Counted from the stretch's first letter, positions 33,837 to 43,994 are shown. The stretch is DNA of 64,000 nucleotides from Bacteroidales bacterium (GCA_028698995.1 JAQVVM010000012.1:1-64000), one strand, 5' to 3'. Made by a program: numbers and translations. Notes: generated from the letters alone by a model not told the origin.

Positions 33837-36573
33837 TTGAAAGCATAAAATTTGCTTCTTCAAGTGCTTTCTGAGCATCAATATCATTAGGGGTAATTTT
33901 CAATATCTCACGACTGTAATGTGCTGCGCTCTCATAATCTTTTTTCATAAATGAAGCTCTGGTAAGATTGATTAGAATATTTTTATTTCCCGGTCTCAGT
34001 CTGAGGTGCCTCAAGTTAACAGCAATCACGCTGTCAGCATTGTTTTCTGAAAAATAAATATAGCTGAGGTTGCCATAAACATTGTCAATATCATTTTTTC
34101 GTTCCAATGCTTTGTAATAATAGGGCAATGCTTCTTCTATACTGTCCTGCTGATGATAAATAAAAGCGATTTGAAGGTATGGATCAAAAAAATCGGGGCG
34201 TAACTCTGTACTTCTTTTAAAATAGATTAAAGCACTATCAGTCATATTCAATTTCTGGTAAGTGCGACTCAGGTCATAGTTGGCATTTATAAAATCCGGA
34301 TAAACTAGAATTGCCTTTTTATAGTATTTGATGGCCTCTAGTTGCATTTCTCGTGCTTTTTCTACGTTTCTTTCTTCTTGGGCATATATAACAAGATTTG
34401 TTGCCAGAAGGTTGTTTGCTTGAGCCGATTTATCTAAATGTTGTATGTCGGCACGGAATAAAGTGAGGTGATCTTTCCAGTCAAAATTGCGTGAAAATGC
34501 ACGCACTGCAAAAAGCATTGAAATTGTCAGAAGAACAGCCCATTGTATTTTAATTAAATGCTGATTTCTTCTGCTTTTTAAACCATACACAATAGCTGTA
34601 CCTAAAAGAATTGAAAATCCTAAGGAGGGAATGTACATAAACCTTTCTGCCATTAAGCCTGGCAAAGGTGTTATTATGTTTGCAAAAACAGAAATGCTGA
34701 TAAGGTAAAAAATAATACCAAAACTAAAAAACTTATGTTTTTTGAACAAAATTAATGAAAGAATAAAGAGGGAGATGTGAAAAATTAGGGAAAATAGCGA
34801 TTGAAAATTGGCAATACCAACCGGCTCAATAAAACTGTATCCATAATAGAACCCTAATTGGTATGGAAATAAAAGCAATTTGACATATTCGGCAAGGACA
34901 AATGCACCAGTTCCAATTTTTATATTTAAAGAAGCATCCGATCTCAAAGGCATTTCAACCATATCAAGCACTCTGCCGCCGGCTGGAAGATATTCAGTTC
35001 CTACATTAATGATGCTAGCCGGATTCGCATATTTTTCAATAATAATGGAGTAAGAACCTGTCATACCAGACATCTGTACAGCCAAAGCAACAGGTATAAT
35101 AAAAGAAAACAATAATAATACATATTGCAATTGTTTAAACCTATTGTGAATAAACAAACCGACAGATAAGACAATAAATGAATATAGATGTACACTACTA
35201 AATATTGAAATTCCTCTGAGAAAAGAAACCAAGGGCGAACTGATAAAGAAAACAAATAATAACAAGAAACTTAACTTTCTGAACTTTTCATGGGTGTAAA
35301 CCCAAAGGATGAACCCCATATATATAAACCACAAAAAACCTTCAATCCCTTGATTGATAGCCCACGGAACAAAAAGAAAAATCAGTGAAAGAATAATGTA
35401 GGGCTTCCATTTTTTATGTTCAACAAAAAAGAAAACAAAAAAAGTAAAAATCAAACAAAAAGCGATACTGTGGGGTTGTTTGTAATTAATTGAAATAAAT
35501 GCAACAATAAAATTAATTAGAAGAAAATAAAGTTGCTTGTTCCTGGAAGTACTTGATAGATATAGAAAAATTGTGGCAATGATGCTTAAATAAAATAGTG
35601 GTCGTTGATTATAAATGACACCGATTACACTTATTATAAGTAAAGCAGAAATTATAAAATAAGTTATTGTATGGGATAAATTATAAACCCTTTTTACAGG
35701 AGCATTGGGGTCATTTTTTAAAAAAAAATTAAAAATGCTTTGAATATTAATTTTTCGATGAATACTATTGATGAAAATAAAAAAAGTCAGATTCGTGAGA
35801 AACAAACCTACAGCAAAAAGAACTTTATAAGAGAAGTTGTGAAAAGGTGCAAAAAAAGCAGTTATAAGTGCCAGAAAAAGGGATAACAGTATCACTTGTT
35901 TGTGGTTTGTGTTTTTGAAGGTTATTAATGCCAAAGGAATTATAAGGGTAAAAGACAAAACACTCATTTTTGATAAAAGGCCTGCTGTAAAAAGCAACAG
36001 GCTTATTACTAAAAGTTTAATGTTAAATTTTTCAATATAAGATATGGCTGTTTTAAGTGATAAAAGCCCAAAAAGAAGTGCCAGAATTTCATCTCTGTTT
36101 TTAATTCCTGCTACCACTTCTGTATGAATAGGATGCGTAGCAAATAAGAGACTGACAGCAAATGCCAGAAATACATTCTCCGAATTGAAGAGTTTTTTTA
36201 ATAGTTTAAAAAGAATCAAGATTGTTAGAGTATATAAAAGGACATTGAAAAAATGGCTTATTTGCGGATTTTCGCCAAAGAATTGATGTTCAATGGCAAA
36301 TGACATTAATGTTACTGGGCGGTATTCGTAAGCATTACCCATATTATCTGCAAAATACGGACTGGAAAAAATAGCAGGAAGGGCTTTCATCCCTTGAGAT
36401 GTCAGTTTGTGATTACGAGTAACAAGTTCATCATCAAGATTATAATTATTAGGGATGCTGTTAAGATAAATTAAAAAAGTTGCAATAATAAGAATGTATG
36501 TATATACTTTCTCTATTTGTGGAGGTTTCGAAACAAAAGTTGATGTGCTTCCTTTTTCTTTTCGCTTTTGCAT
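33826..36573 (-). CDS. Large membrane protein with C-terminal TPR repeats
   Basis: 915 residues with roughly 16 hydrophobic segments (about 25-650) and TPR repeats at the C-terminus (about 690-900). The first loop carries NLDDELVTRN and YRPVTLMS, the same positions and character as in the protein at 10820-12982, so the two are distant paralogs with TMTC/GT-C-like layout. It differs by a long extra membrane region in the middle (about 230-460). It is last in the run fur-purA-...-glycosyltransferase, 9 bases after the glycosyltransferase, which fits a role in glycan transfer, though catalysis is not shown. Confidence 0.75.
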   Translation of the reverse strand: MQKRKEKGSTSTFVSKPPQIEKVYTYILIIATFLIYLNSIPNNYNLDDELVTRNHKLTSQGMKALPAIFSSPYFADNMGNAYEYRPVTLMSFAIEHQFFGENPQISHFFNVLLYTLTILILFKLLKKLFNSENVFLAFAVSLLFATHPIHTEVVAGIKNRDEILALLFGLLSLKTAISYIEKFNIKLLVISLLLFTAGLLSKMSVLSFTLIIPLALITFKNTNHKQVILLSLFLALITAFFAPFHNFSYKVLFAVGLFLTNLTFFIFINSIHRKINIQSIFNFFLKNDPNAPVKRVYNLSHTITYFIISALLIISVIGVIYNQRPLFYLSIIATIFLYLSSTSRNKQLYFLLINFIVAFISINYKQPHSIAFCLIFTFFVFFFVEHKKWKPYIILSLIFLFVPWAINQGIEGFLWFIYMGFILWVYTHEKFRKLSFLLLFVFFISSPLVSFLRGISIFSSVHLYSFIVLSVGLFIHNRFKQLQYVLLLFSFIIPVALAVQMSGMTGSYSIIIEKYANPASIINVGTEYLPAGGRVLDMVEMPLRSDASLNIKIGTGAFVLAEYVKLLLFPYQLGFYYGYSFIEPVGIANFQSLFSLIFHISLFILSLILFKKHKFFSFGIIFYLISISVFANIITPLPGLMAERFMYIPSLGFSILLGTAIVYGLKSRRNQHLIKIQWAVLLTISMLFAVRAFSRNFDWKDHLTLFRADIQHLDKSAQANNLLATNLVIYAQEERNVEKAREMQLEAIKYYKKAILVYPDFINANYDLSRTYQKLNMTDSALIYFKRSTELRPDFFDPYLQIAFIYHQQDSIEEALPYYYKALERKNDIDNVYGNLSYIYFSENNADSVIAVNLRHLRLRPGNKNILINLTRASFMKKDYESAAHYSREILKITPNDIDAQKALEEANFMLSIKG

Positions 36574-36582
36574 GTTTAAAAA

Positions 36583-37755
36583 TTATCCTGTAATCTTTTT
36601 CAACATCATCAGAAACATGTATTTCCAGAGGTAAAAGGTGTATTTTGCAAAAGGGAATTTACTTCTCCTTAAGATTTTAGAATATTTTACAACGAACTGT
36701 GCATGACCAAAGTGAACAGGTAATGGCTTTGATTTAAGATTACTTATCAGTGAAAAATTAAGGTCACATCCTTTGATGTTAAAAGCTATGTTATTTACCA
36801 ATGGATTCATAGAATCATTAAAACATAAAATGCGCTTTTTCGTTTCTTTGGAGCTTAAGGCATAAAGAAGTTTGACGTTACTTAAATCTTTAACTCCCTG
36901 GATATCCATTTCAAAAGAATAGTGTTTCAAAAATGGACATATCTTTTTGAAAGCTTCCGGCAGCATTTCAAAATACATATCGTAAATACTAATATTGTTT
37001 TCAATATCAGCAAATATATACGATTTTGGTTGGAGTTGTAAAGGTACTTGATAAATATCCAATGAAACAGGTGTGTTTCTTCCTTTATCTGCAAAGTTTG
37101 TTGTGAGTGATAAACGTGGATACACAAAATATTTGTCGTATTTGAGAAGGTATCTGATAAAAAATCGTTTCCATGAATGTTTGGGCCATTGCTTTACAAA
37201 ATAAGGATCATTTTTCAGGAGTTCAAGTTCTTTATTTTCAAGAGCATTAATAAATTTATTGCATTGATTATGATTCATGCAAAAACCCCAGGAAGCAGGA
37301 TATTGCATAAAATATACATCACTTCCATTATCCACAGGGGTAAAAGTAAGAAGGCTGCTCTCAGAAATGCTGTAACCATAAAGAGAAATACCGGCAATTT
37401 TTTCCGATTTTTTAAAATATTTTAAAGCCTCGCAAGCGTAAAGATAAAAATAGGGTGAAACAACCAAATCATCTTCCAGAACAATAATTTCTTCGTATTT
37501 TTTACTCAACTCCAGAACTGATAAAACATGCTTTATGAGACCTAAGTGCTCTTTATGACTGATTATCTCCTTAACACCATGTTCCCAGTTAAATTTTTTT
37601 GCAGTTTCAAGGATACATGCGTTATTACTTTTGTCAATACTTATGACAAGGTTTACCTTTTTAGTTTCATATTCAGCAGATTTTAGGGAACATAGAAGTC
37701 TCTGAAGACTTTTAGGTCTGTTGTAGGCAACGACTATGATGGTTGGATCTTTCAC
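36583..37755 (-). CDS. Glycosyltransferase (GT-A, GNT-I-like)
   Basis: 390 residues. N-terminus IIVVAYNRPKSLQRLLCSL is a GT-A nucleotide-sugar fold; EEIIVLEDDLVVSPYF (about 90-105) carries the acidic EDD metal/sugar-nucleotide motif as in GT13-like enzymes. The last ~90 residues are unrecognised. The start is GTG at 37755: in frame, a TAA lies just upstream with no ATG between. It starts 9 bases after rdgB and ends 9 bases before the membrane TPR gene. Confidence 0.82.
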   Translation of the reverse strand: MKDPTIIVVAYNRPKSLQRLLCSLKSAEYETKKVNLVISIDKSNNACILETAKKFNWEHGVKEIISHKEHLGLIKHVLSVLELSKKYEEIIVLEDDLVVSPYFYLYACEALKYFKKSEKIAGISLYGYSISESSLLTFTPVDNGSDVYFMQYPASWGFCMNHNQCNKFINALENKELELLKNDPYFVKQWPKHSWKRFFIRYLLKYDKYFVYPRLSLTTNFADKGRNTPVSLDIYQVPLQLQPKSYIFADIENNISIYDMYFEMLPEAFKKICPFLKHYSFEMDIQGVKDLSNVKLLYALSSKETKKRILCFNDSMNPLVNNIAFNIKGCDLNFSLISNLKSKPLPVHFGHAQFVVKYSKILRRSKFPFAKYTFYLWKYMFLMMLKKITG

Positions 37756-37764
37756 AATATAAGC

Positions 37765-38343
37765 TTATAACTGTTTAAGAAACTTTGTAAGAGCAACAAC
37801 AGCTTTACCTCTGTGACTTATCTGATTTTTTTCTTCAAGAGTCATTTCAGCAAAGGTTTTATCATATCCATCTGGTCTGAAAACGGGGTCATATCCAAAT
37901 CCAACATGCCCAATTTCATGATGAGTGATTTCTCCATTTACAATACCTTCAAAGTAATAAGTTTTATTTTGGATAATTAATACAATGACAGTTCGGAAAA
38001 TAGCAGCCCTGTCATTGGCTTCTTTAAGAAGCATTAGCAGCTTTTTAGTGTTATCTGAGTAAGTGGCATTTTTTCCTGCAAAACGTGCAGACAAAAAACC
38101 TGGTTTGCCATCTAAAGCTTTCACTTCAAGACCTGTATCATCTGCAAAACAATCAAAACCATAAGTGTCATATACATATTTAGCTTTTTGCAAAGCATTT
38201 CCTTCTATTGATCTTTTTGTTTCCTTCAATTCTTCGGTGCAGCCAATATCCGACAAACTTTTTATTATAAATTCAGAAGCTAACATCTGTCTTATTTCTT
38301 CTAATTTGTATTTGTTGTTTGTTGCAAAAACCAAAGTTTTCAT
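37765..38343 (-). CDS. rdgB: Non-canonical purine NTP pyrophosphatase (RdgB/HAM1)
   Basis: About 192 residues. Hydrolyses dITP, XTP and similar, keeping deaminated purines out of nucleic acids. Motifs: FATNNKYKLEEIRQML at the start, ADDTGLEVKALDGKPG, ARFAG, GFGYDPVF and SHRGKA, all family-diagnostic. The ATG at 38343 matches the family N-terminus; an upstream extension of the frame lacks homology. It sits 4 bases after the PepSY-like gene. Confidence 0.95.
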   Translation of the reverse strand: MKTLVFATNNKYKLEEIRQMLASEFIIKSLSDIGCTEELKETKRSIEGNALQKAKYVYDTYGFDCFADDTGLEVKALDGKPGFLSARFAGKNATYSDNTKKLLMLLKEANDRAAIFRTVIVLIIQNKTYYFEGIVNGEITHHEIGHVGFGYDPVFRPDGYDKTFAEMTLEEKNQISHRGKAVVALTKFLKQL

Positions 38344-38347
38344 ATCA

Positions 38348-39100
38348 TTATCTGTTTTCGATGAAATCCCCTGCCAAATCAAAATACAATTCAGCGAATT
38401 GTCTGTATCCTTGTCTTTTTAATTTTACTTCATACACCATCCCATAACCTTCTTTTTCATTAAAAACGGCTGACTCGAAACGGTATTCAGCATAATGTTG
38501 CTCAATATACTGGGTAATTTTTGGAGGTAACTCTCTTCTGTTTATTGGTTCACCAATAGAAACAGCATCCTCTAAGTCATCATATTCCATGTCGTCATTT
38601 TCAGTGCTGTTAATTCCGGTACCATCATTTCCCATGGCTACTTCGGGAGGGCGGATTGTACGGGTAAGATTCCCATAATAGTCGAAAAATAACTTTGTAA
38701 TCGGTTGGTTAACACCAGGACGGCTGATTTCAATATAATAAGAAATCTGACCCTGTGCATCTTCTGACATCATGGATGTATTAATGACATGTTCACTGTA
38801 TTCTCCCCTGATGTAGTTTGATATCAAACCGGGCATTTCCCTCGAAGCAATTTCTGAACTTGAGGATAAGAAGGTACCTGAATTATTGAATGAAGTCAGT
38901 GTTTTCTTTCTGCTAAAAACAAAACGGGCTTCAATAACACTGTCATTAATTTTATACCATTCAACAGTATTAACGTCCGGGAATTTGGCAATAAATGCTT
39001 CCTTTACAACCCGTGGAACATTTCTTTCCAGTATCTGTTCCTGTGCTTTAACATAAAATACTGAAACTGATAACAGACACATGATTATTAACTTTTTCAT
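38348..39100 (-). CDS. Secreted PepSY-like protein
   Basis: 250 residues with signal peptide (MCLLSVSVFYVKAQ) and two similar halves. Each contains a VxxAFxxKFPxxNxVEWY or ITQYIEQHYAEYRFES-type segment, resembling the PepSY-like family of Bacteroidota (beta-lactamase-inhibitor-like fold). An acidic linker (ENDDMEYDDLEDA) separates them. Presumed periplasmic; function unknown. It follows purA by 54 bases and precedes rdgB by 4. Confidence 0.75.
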   Translation of the reverse strand: MKKLIIMCLLSVSVFYVKAQEQILERNVPRVVKEAFIAKFPDVNTVEWYKINDSVIEARFVFSRKKTLTSFNNSGTFLSSSSEIASREMPGLISNYIRGEYSEHVINTSMMSEDAQGQISYYIEISRPGVNQPITKLFFDYYGNLTRTIRPPEVAMGNDGTGINSTENDDMEYDDLEDAVSIGEPINRRELPPKITQYIEQHYAEYRFESAVFNEKEGYGMVYEVKLKRQGYRQFAELYFDLAGDFIENR

Positions 39101-39154
39101 AAAATTGAATTTAATAGGTTTAATAATGTTTCGACAACAAAAACAAGCTAAAGT

Positions 39155-40462
39155 TTAATAATTTGATTGTTTATCCATAAAAATTGTTTGTAATCTGTCT
39201 GGCCCAACGGAAACAACTACTATTGGTATTTTAAGATAAGACTCAATAAAAAGTATGTATTGTTTAAGCTTTTCAGGTAATGTATCCCCGTCTGTACTTA
39301 AAGTAAGATCTTCGTTCCAGCCTTCCATTGTATGATAAACAGGCTCAACAGCTTCAAACGACATATCAAAGGGGAAATAGTCAATAATTTCACCTTTATA
39401 TTTATAGTGTGTCGCTATTTTAATATTTTTCAATCCTGAAAGCACATCAGTTTTAGTCATAATAAGGGCTGTAGTGCCATTAAGCATACAAGCGTATTTA
39501 AGAGCCGGCAAGTCGAGCCAGCCGCAACGTCTTGGCCTTCCGGTAGTTGAGCCAAATTCGGCACCTTGTTCTCTTAGGTAAGTTCCGGTATCATCATTTA
39601 ATTCGGTAGGAAATGGTCCACTGCCTACTCTTGTGCAATATGCTTTAAAAACACCATAGACTTCTCCAATTCTTTTGGGAGCCACACCAAGACCTGAACA
39701 AACACCTGAACTTGTTGTATTAGAAGATGTTACAAATGGATAAGTGCCGAAATCTATATCAAGGAGTGTCCCTTGTGCACCTTCAGCAAGAATCTTATGA
39801 CCTTTATCAAGAGCTTGATTTGTCATAAATTCAGTTTCAACAATATTGAATTTTTTTAAACTATATGCAGCTTCCATCCACAATTTTTCATAATTTTCAA
39901 AACTGAGTCCATCAATCTGGTGATTTTTATAATCAAATTCGAGATTACGGGCTAAAAGAAGATGCTGGTTTTTAAGTTTTAGATACCTTTCTCCGAAATC
40001 GCTTCTTTGCACATCTCCAACTCTTAAGCCACATCTGGCAATTTTATCAGTATAGGTGGGTCCGATGCCTTTAAGTGTGGAACCGATTTTTTCTTTTCCT
40101 TTATAGGCTTCATATGCTGCATCCAATAAACGGTGTGATGGCAGTATCAAGTGGGCTTTACAGGAAATAAAAAGCTTGCTGTACAAATCAGGAATACGAT
40201 TTTCAATTTTTAATATCTCATTCTGAAAAATTAAAGGTTCCAAAACTACACCATTACCAATAATATTTTTTGAATTTTCGTGGAAAATCCCTGAAGGAAT
40301 AGTATGTAGAATATATTTCTGATTATCAAAAATAATGGTGTGCCCTGCATTGGGCCCTCCCTGAAATCGTGCTATTACATCATAACGTTGGGTGAAAACA
40401 TCTACAATTTTTCCTTTGCCTTCATCTCCCCACTGCATTCCTAAGAGTATATCTAACTTCAT
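39155..40462 (-). CDS. purA: Adenylosuccinate synthetase
   Basis: 435 residues. Catalyses GTP-dependent conversion of IMP and aspartate to adenylosuccinate, the first committed AMP step. N-terminal LLGMQWGDEGKGKIVD is the diagnostic P-loop; also NAGHTI, IGPTYTDKIARCGLRV, AEGAQGTLLDIDFGTYPFVTSSNTTSS-type segment and GRPRRCGWLDL. Complete. Forty bases separate it from the upstream fur-type gene. Confidence 0.97.
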   Translation of the reverse strand: MKLDILLGMQWGDEGKGKIVDVFTQRYDVIARFQGGPNAGHTIIFDNQKYILHTIPSGIFHENSKNIIGNGVVLEPLIFQNEILKIENRIPDLYSKLFISCKAHLILPSHRLLDAAYEAYKGKEKIGSTLKGIGPTYTDKIARCGLRVGDVQRSDFGERYLKLKNQHLLLARNLEFDYKNHQIDGLSFENYEKLWMEAAYSLKKFNIVETEFMTNQALDKGHKILAEGAQGTLLDIDFGTYPFVTSSNTTSSGVCSGLGVAPKRIGEVYGVFKAYCTRVGSGPFPTELNDDTGTYLREQGAEFGSTTGRPRRCGWLDLPALKYACMLNGTTALIMTKTDVLSGLKNIKIATHYKYKGEIIDYFPFDMSFEAVEPVYHTMEGWNEDLTLSTDGDTLPEKLKQYILFIESYLKIPIVVVSVGPDRLQTIFMDKQSNY

Positions 40463-40502
40463 ATATTGTCAATTCTTTTATTTAATGTTCTTTATACTAA
40501 GA

Positions 40503-40994
40503 TTATTCTTCTTTCTTTTTTGCATCCATTTGTTCACATTTCCCCTCTTTCAACTTTTTGCATTTACCATGAATGATTAAAGAATGGTTAAGTATTTCAA
40601 AACCAAATTGTTGTTCTATGTCTTTCAGTATTTCATTAATACGTACATCGCAAAATTCAAAAACGTGTGAACAATCCAAACAGATTAAATGGTCGTGTTG
40701 TTTAAATCTAAAAGACCTTTCAAACTGGGCTACATTCTTTCCAAACTGATGTTTAACAATAAGATTGGCTTCTAATAAAAGTTCAATTGTGTTATATAAA
40801 GTTGCCCTGCTGACTCTGTATTTGTTATTTTTCATGCGAATGTACAATGACTCCACATCGAAATGACCATCTGTGAGATAAATCTCTTTCAGAATTGTAA
40901 AACGTTCGGGAGTTTTTCTATATCCATGACTTTCAAGATAAACTCTGAAAACACGAATTATTTCTTCCAATTTTTCATCTTCTGTGTATTTCAT
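40503..40994 (-). CDS. Fur-family metal-dependent repressor
   Basis: 163 residues. N-terminal winged helix (RKTPERFTILKEIY, RVSRATLYNTIELL) and C-terminal metal/dimer domain with HDHLICLDCSHVFEF. The first structural-zinc pair (CLDC) is present; the C-terminal pair is spaced Cys-x7-Cys (CKKLKEGKC), not the CxxC seen in E. coli Fur. Fur, PerR and Zur cannot be told apart here. First gene of the minus-strand run with purA; divergent from the porin gene. Confidence 0.88.
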   Translation of the reverse strand: MKYTEDEKLEEIIRVFRVYLESHGYRKTPERFTILKEIYLTDGHFDVESLYIRMKNNKYRVSRATLYNTIELLLEANLIVKHQFGKNVAQFERSFRFKQHDHLICLDCSHVFEFCDVRINEILKDIEQQFGFEILNHSLIIHGKCKKLKEGKCEQMDAKKKEE

Positions 40995-41032
40995 TATATT
41001 TTTATTTTGTGTGTAAATATTGTTTCTTTTTA

Positions 41033-41040
41033 CAAAAATA
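41033..41040 (-). promoter_or_regulatory. -7 element TATTTTTG before the fur-type gene
   Basis: Minus-strand TAnnTTTG, 38 bases before the start at 40994; no clear -33 element. Confidence 0.4.
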
Positions 41041-41219
41041 ATAAAAACTAATTATTATTTGGAATAAATAAAAAAAATGACCTTTAAAAAATCTAATTTG
41101 TTCGTATTTGTAAAAATTCCATTTTGTGAACTTGAAGTTTGTTTTAAAATTGGATTATAGGATTTTTTATTTTTTTTGCAAAAGTGTTTTTTTTTATTTT
41201 TGTAAACTTTCATTTAACC

Positions 41220-42440
41220 ATGATAATTATAAAAGTGATAAAAATATTTTTTTTTAGTGCGTTTATTTCTTTATGTATAGTCCAAACTGCATTTGCTCAA
41301 ACTGAGCTTGATGAGAGAGCCTATGTGAGTTTTAAGAAAGGTCTTGGGTTCCTGGCAGCTGATAGTAGTGTGGGCATAAACTTAAAATTTCGTATGCAAA
41401 ATCTTTTTGGTGTTTCAACAGTTTCGGGTCAGGATCTGAACATCTCACAGGTTGAAGCACGTGTTAAGCGTTTGAGACTACGTTTCGACGGCTTTATTAA
41501 AAATAAAAATATTGCTTACTATATGCAGTTGTCATTTTCAAGAAATGATATTGACTGGGATAATACCCAAATACCTAATATTATCAGGGATGCTATGATT
41601 TATTATCATTTTAATGAAAATTTTTATATTGGATTTGGACAAAGTAAATTACCCGGAAACCGACAAAGGGTTATTTCATCTGGTTCTCAACAATTTGTTG
41701 ATCGTTCTTTTGTAAATGCCAATTTTACACTCGACCGAGACTTTGGCATTTTTGCATATTATTCAAATAAACTTGGATCTTTGAATTATAATTTAAAAGG
41801 AGCTGTTTCTGATGGTGAAGGACGCACCGGTATTTATTCTGATGATGGTTTGTGTTATACGGGACGTATTGAGTTGTTGCCCTTGGGTGCATTTACAAAA
41901 AACGGAGACTATTTTGAAGGTGATTTAGCACGTGAAAAATCGCCAAAGATATCACTGGCTGGAGGTTATTCAATCAACCAGAGTGCAACGAAATCTTTGG
42001 GACAACGAGGAATTGAGCTTTACCAAAAGCGTAATCTTGAAAACTTATTATTTGATGCACTTTTTAAATATTCCGGATGGGCACTTTCTTCTGAATACTT
42101 AAGCCGCTATACTCAAAATCCTTTTACTGTAAACACGAACAATGACACAGCGATGGTATATACCGGATATGGGGTCAATACACAACTGAGCTATCTTTTT
42201 AAAAATAATTTTGAGTTAGCATTCAGATATGCTTTTCTAAGACCATCTCAAAAAATCAAATACGAAACCCCTGTTAATGATATTTATACTTTTGGTATCA
42301 CAAAATATGTTAAAGAACATTTGCTAAAGCTACAAACAAATGTGTCATACAACTCTCTTAATACATACTTCCCAAATACTCCTATCCCCAAGCAGGATGA
42401 TAAATGGATGCTGCAATTTCAGATAGAGTTAGGTATTTAA
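41220..42440 (+). CDS. Phosphate-selective porin O/P-like outer-membrane protein
   Basis: About 406 residues. The ATG at 41220 gives a standard signal peptide (FFFSAFISLCIVQTAFAQ); an upstream in-frame GTG at 41184 is less likely. The mature protein is a beta-barrel with OprO/P-like features (AYVSFKKGLGFLAADSS, RVKRLRLRFDGFIKNKNIAY, GFGQSKLPGNRQRVISSG) and short alternating strands. Probably forms an anion-selective channel. Divergent from the fur-type gene; the MFS gene follows 128 bases later behind its own -7 element. Confidence 0.85.
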   Translation: MIIIKVIKIFFFSAFISLCIVQTAFAQTELDERAYVSFKKGLGFLAADSSVGINLKFRMQNLFGVSTVSGQDLNISQVEARVKRLRLRFDGFIKNKNIAYYMQLSFSRNDIDWDNTQIPNIIRDAMIYYHFNENFYIGFGQSKLPGNRQRVISSGSQQFVDRSFVNANFTLDRDFGIFAYYSNKLGSLNYNLKGAVSDGEGRTGIYSDDGLCYTGRIELLPLGAFTKNGDYFEGDLAREKSPKISLAGGYSINQSATKSLGQRGIELYQKRNLENLLFDALFKYSGWALSSEYLSRYTQNPFTVNTNNDTAMVYTGYGVNTQLSYLFKNNFELAFRYAFLRPSQKIKYETPVNDIYTFGITKYVKEHLLKLQTNVSYNSLNTYFPNTPIPKQDDKWMLQFQIELGI

Positions 42441-42515
42441 ATTTATTGCGTTTTTTTTGATTTAGATATTTTAATTAAATATTCAACTTAATATAATTTG
42501 TTAAATAAAAATAAA

Positions 42516-42523
42516 TACATTTG
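42516..42523 (+). promoter_or_regulatory. -7 element TACATTTG before the MFS gene
   Basis: Perfect TAnnTTTG, 45 bases before the start at 42569. TTTG at 42497-42500 is a possible -33 element but only 15 bases away. Confidence 0.5.
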
Positions 42524-42568
42524 TTTTCTTTTTAGGTAACGGAATATTAATCATAAAACAAACAAAAA

Positions 42569-43966
42569 ATGACACAAATTAAAAATGCTCTTAGTGAGTC
42601 CAAAACCGCACGTTGGTTAGCTCTTGCTATTGTTTCTTTCACTATGTTATGCGGTTATTATCTGGCTGATGTAATGGCTCCTTTAAAGGGCCTACTCGAA
42701 CAACAACTTTCTTGGAATAGTGAAGAATATGGTTTCTTTACAAGCGCTTATGGGTGGTTTAATGTATTCTTATTTTTCCTCATTTTTGGTGGAATTATCT
42801 TAGACAAAATGGGCGTCAGATTTACCGGACTGATGGCTACTTTTACAATGGTTCTAGGTATTGGTATCAAATACTGGGCAGTCACAACACACAGTTTAGA
42901 TGGTCAGGTATGGGATTTGATAATTTTTTCTTCCAAAGCTCAAGTTCTTGTTGCTGGTATCGGATTTGCAATTTTTGGTGTTGGTGTTGAAGTTGCCGGT
43001 ATTACTGTTTCTAAGATTATTGTTAAATGGTTTAAGGGAAAAGAAATGGCTCTTGCAATGGGCCTTGAAATGGCTACAGCCCGTATTGGAACCGGACTTG
43101 CTATCGGAACTTCTCTCCCTATAGCAAAGTTGTTTGGGGATGTTTCTATGCCTTTGCTTTTTGGACTTATTATGGCTTGCATAGGCTTCATCTCATTTTT
43201 TATATACACTTTTCAGGATAAAAAACTTGATGCTTCTCAAGCTGCTGTTAATCTTCAAAATAACACAGTGCCGGATGATGCAGATTCTTTCAGAATTAAG
43301 GATATTCTCCTTATCATTACAAATAAAGCTTGGTGGTATATAGCCTTACTTTGCGTACTTTTCTATTCTGCTGTTTTCCCATTTTTGAAATATGCTACAG
43401 ATCTTATGATTAATAAATTTGGTGTTGAAGAATATTGGGCAGGACTTATTCCTGCAATGCTTCCTTTCGGAACGATTCTTTTAACACCCTTTTTTGGAAA
43501 TCTATACGACCGTAAGGGAAAAGGTGCAACAATTATGATTATCGGTTCTATATTGATAATTTTAGTCCATGCACTTTTCTCAGTTCCATTCTTAAATCAT
43601 TGGATAATTGCTATCATTTTAACTATTATACTTGGTATAGGATTTTCTTTAGTACCATCTGCTATGTGGCCATCTATTCCTAAAATAATTCCTGATAAAC
43701 AATTAGGGTCAGCTTATGCACTTATTTTCTGGGTTCAAAATTGGGGTTTGATGGGCGTTCCTGCACTAATAGGCTGGGTTCTTGGCAAATATTGCATTAT
43801 TGGAACCCGTGTTGTTGATGGTCAAACTATTAACAGTTACGATTATACTCTGCCTATGATGATTTTTACAGGCTTTGGATTATTGGCTCTTATTTTGGCA
43901 TTTTTGCTTAAAGCTGAAGACAAGAAAAAAGGATATGGTCTAGAATTACCTAACATTAAAAAATAA
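42569..43966 (+). CDS. Major facilitator superfamily transporter
   Basis: 465 residues and about 12 transmembrane segments. The loop after TM2 has the MFS signature GGIILDKMGVRFTG, and a matching one (GNLYDRKGKGAT) follows TM8. Overall similarity to MFSD1-like carriers of Bacteroidota is my impression only; substrate unknown. Ends shortly before a terminator hairpin. Confidence 0.9.
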   Translation: MTQIKNALSESKTARWLALAIVSFTMLCGYYLADVMAPLKGLLEQQLSWNSEEYGFFTSAYGWFNVFLFFLIFGGIILDKMGVRFTGLMATFTMVLGIGIKYWAVTTHSLDGQVWDLIIFSSKAQVLVAGIGFAIFGVGVEVAGITVSKIIVKWFKGKEMALAMGLEMATARIGTGLAIGTSLPIAKLFGDVSMPLLFGLIMACIGFISFFIYTFQDKKLDASQAAVNLQNNTVPDDADSFRIKDILLIITNKAWWYIALLCVLFYSAVFPFLKYATDLMINKFGVEEYWAGLIPAMLPFGTILLTPFFGNLYDRKGKGATIMIIGSILIILVHALFSVPFLNHWIIAIILTIILGIGFSLVPSAMWPSIPKIIPDKQLGSAYALIFWVQNWGLMGVPALIGWVLGKYCIIGTRVVDGQTINSYDYTLPMMIFTGFGLLALILAFLLKAEDKKKGYGLELPNIKK

Positions 43967-43994
43967 ATTTCCTTTTACATATTTTGTTTTTTTT

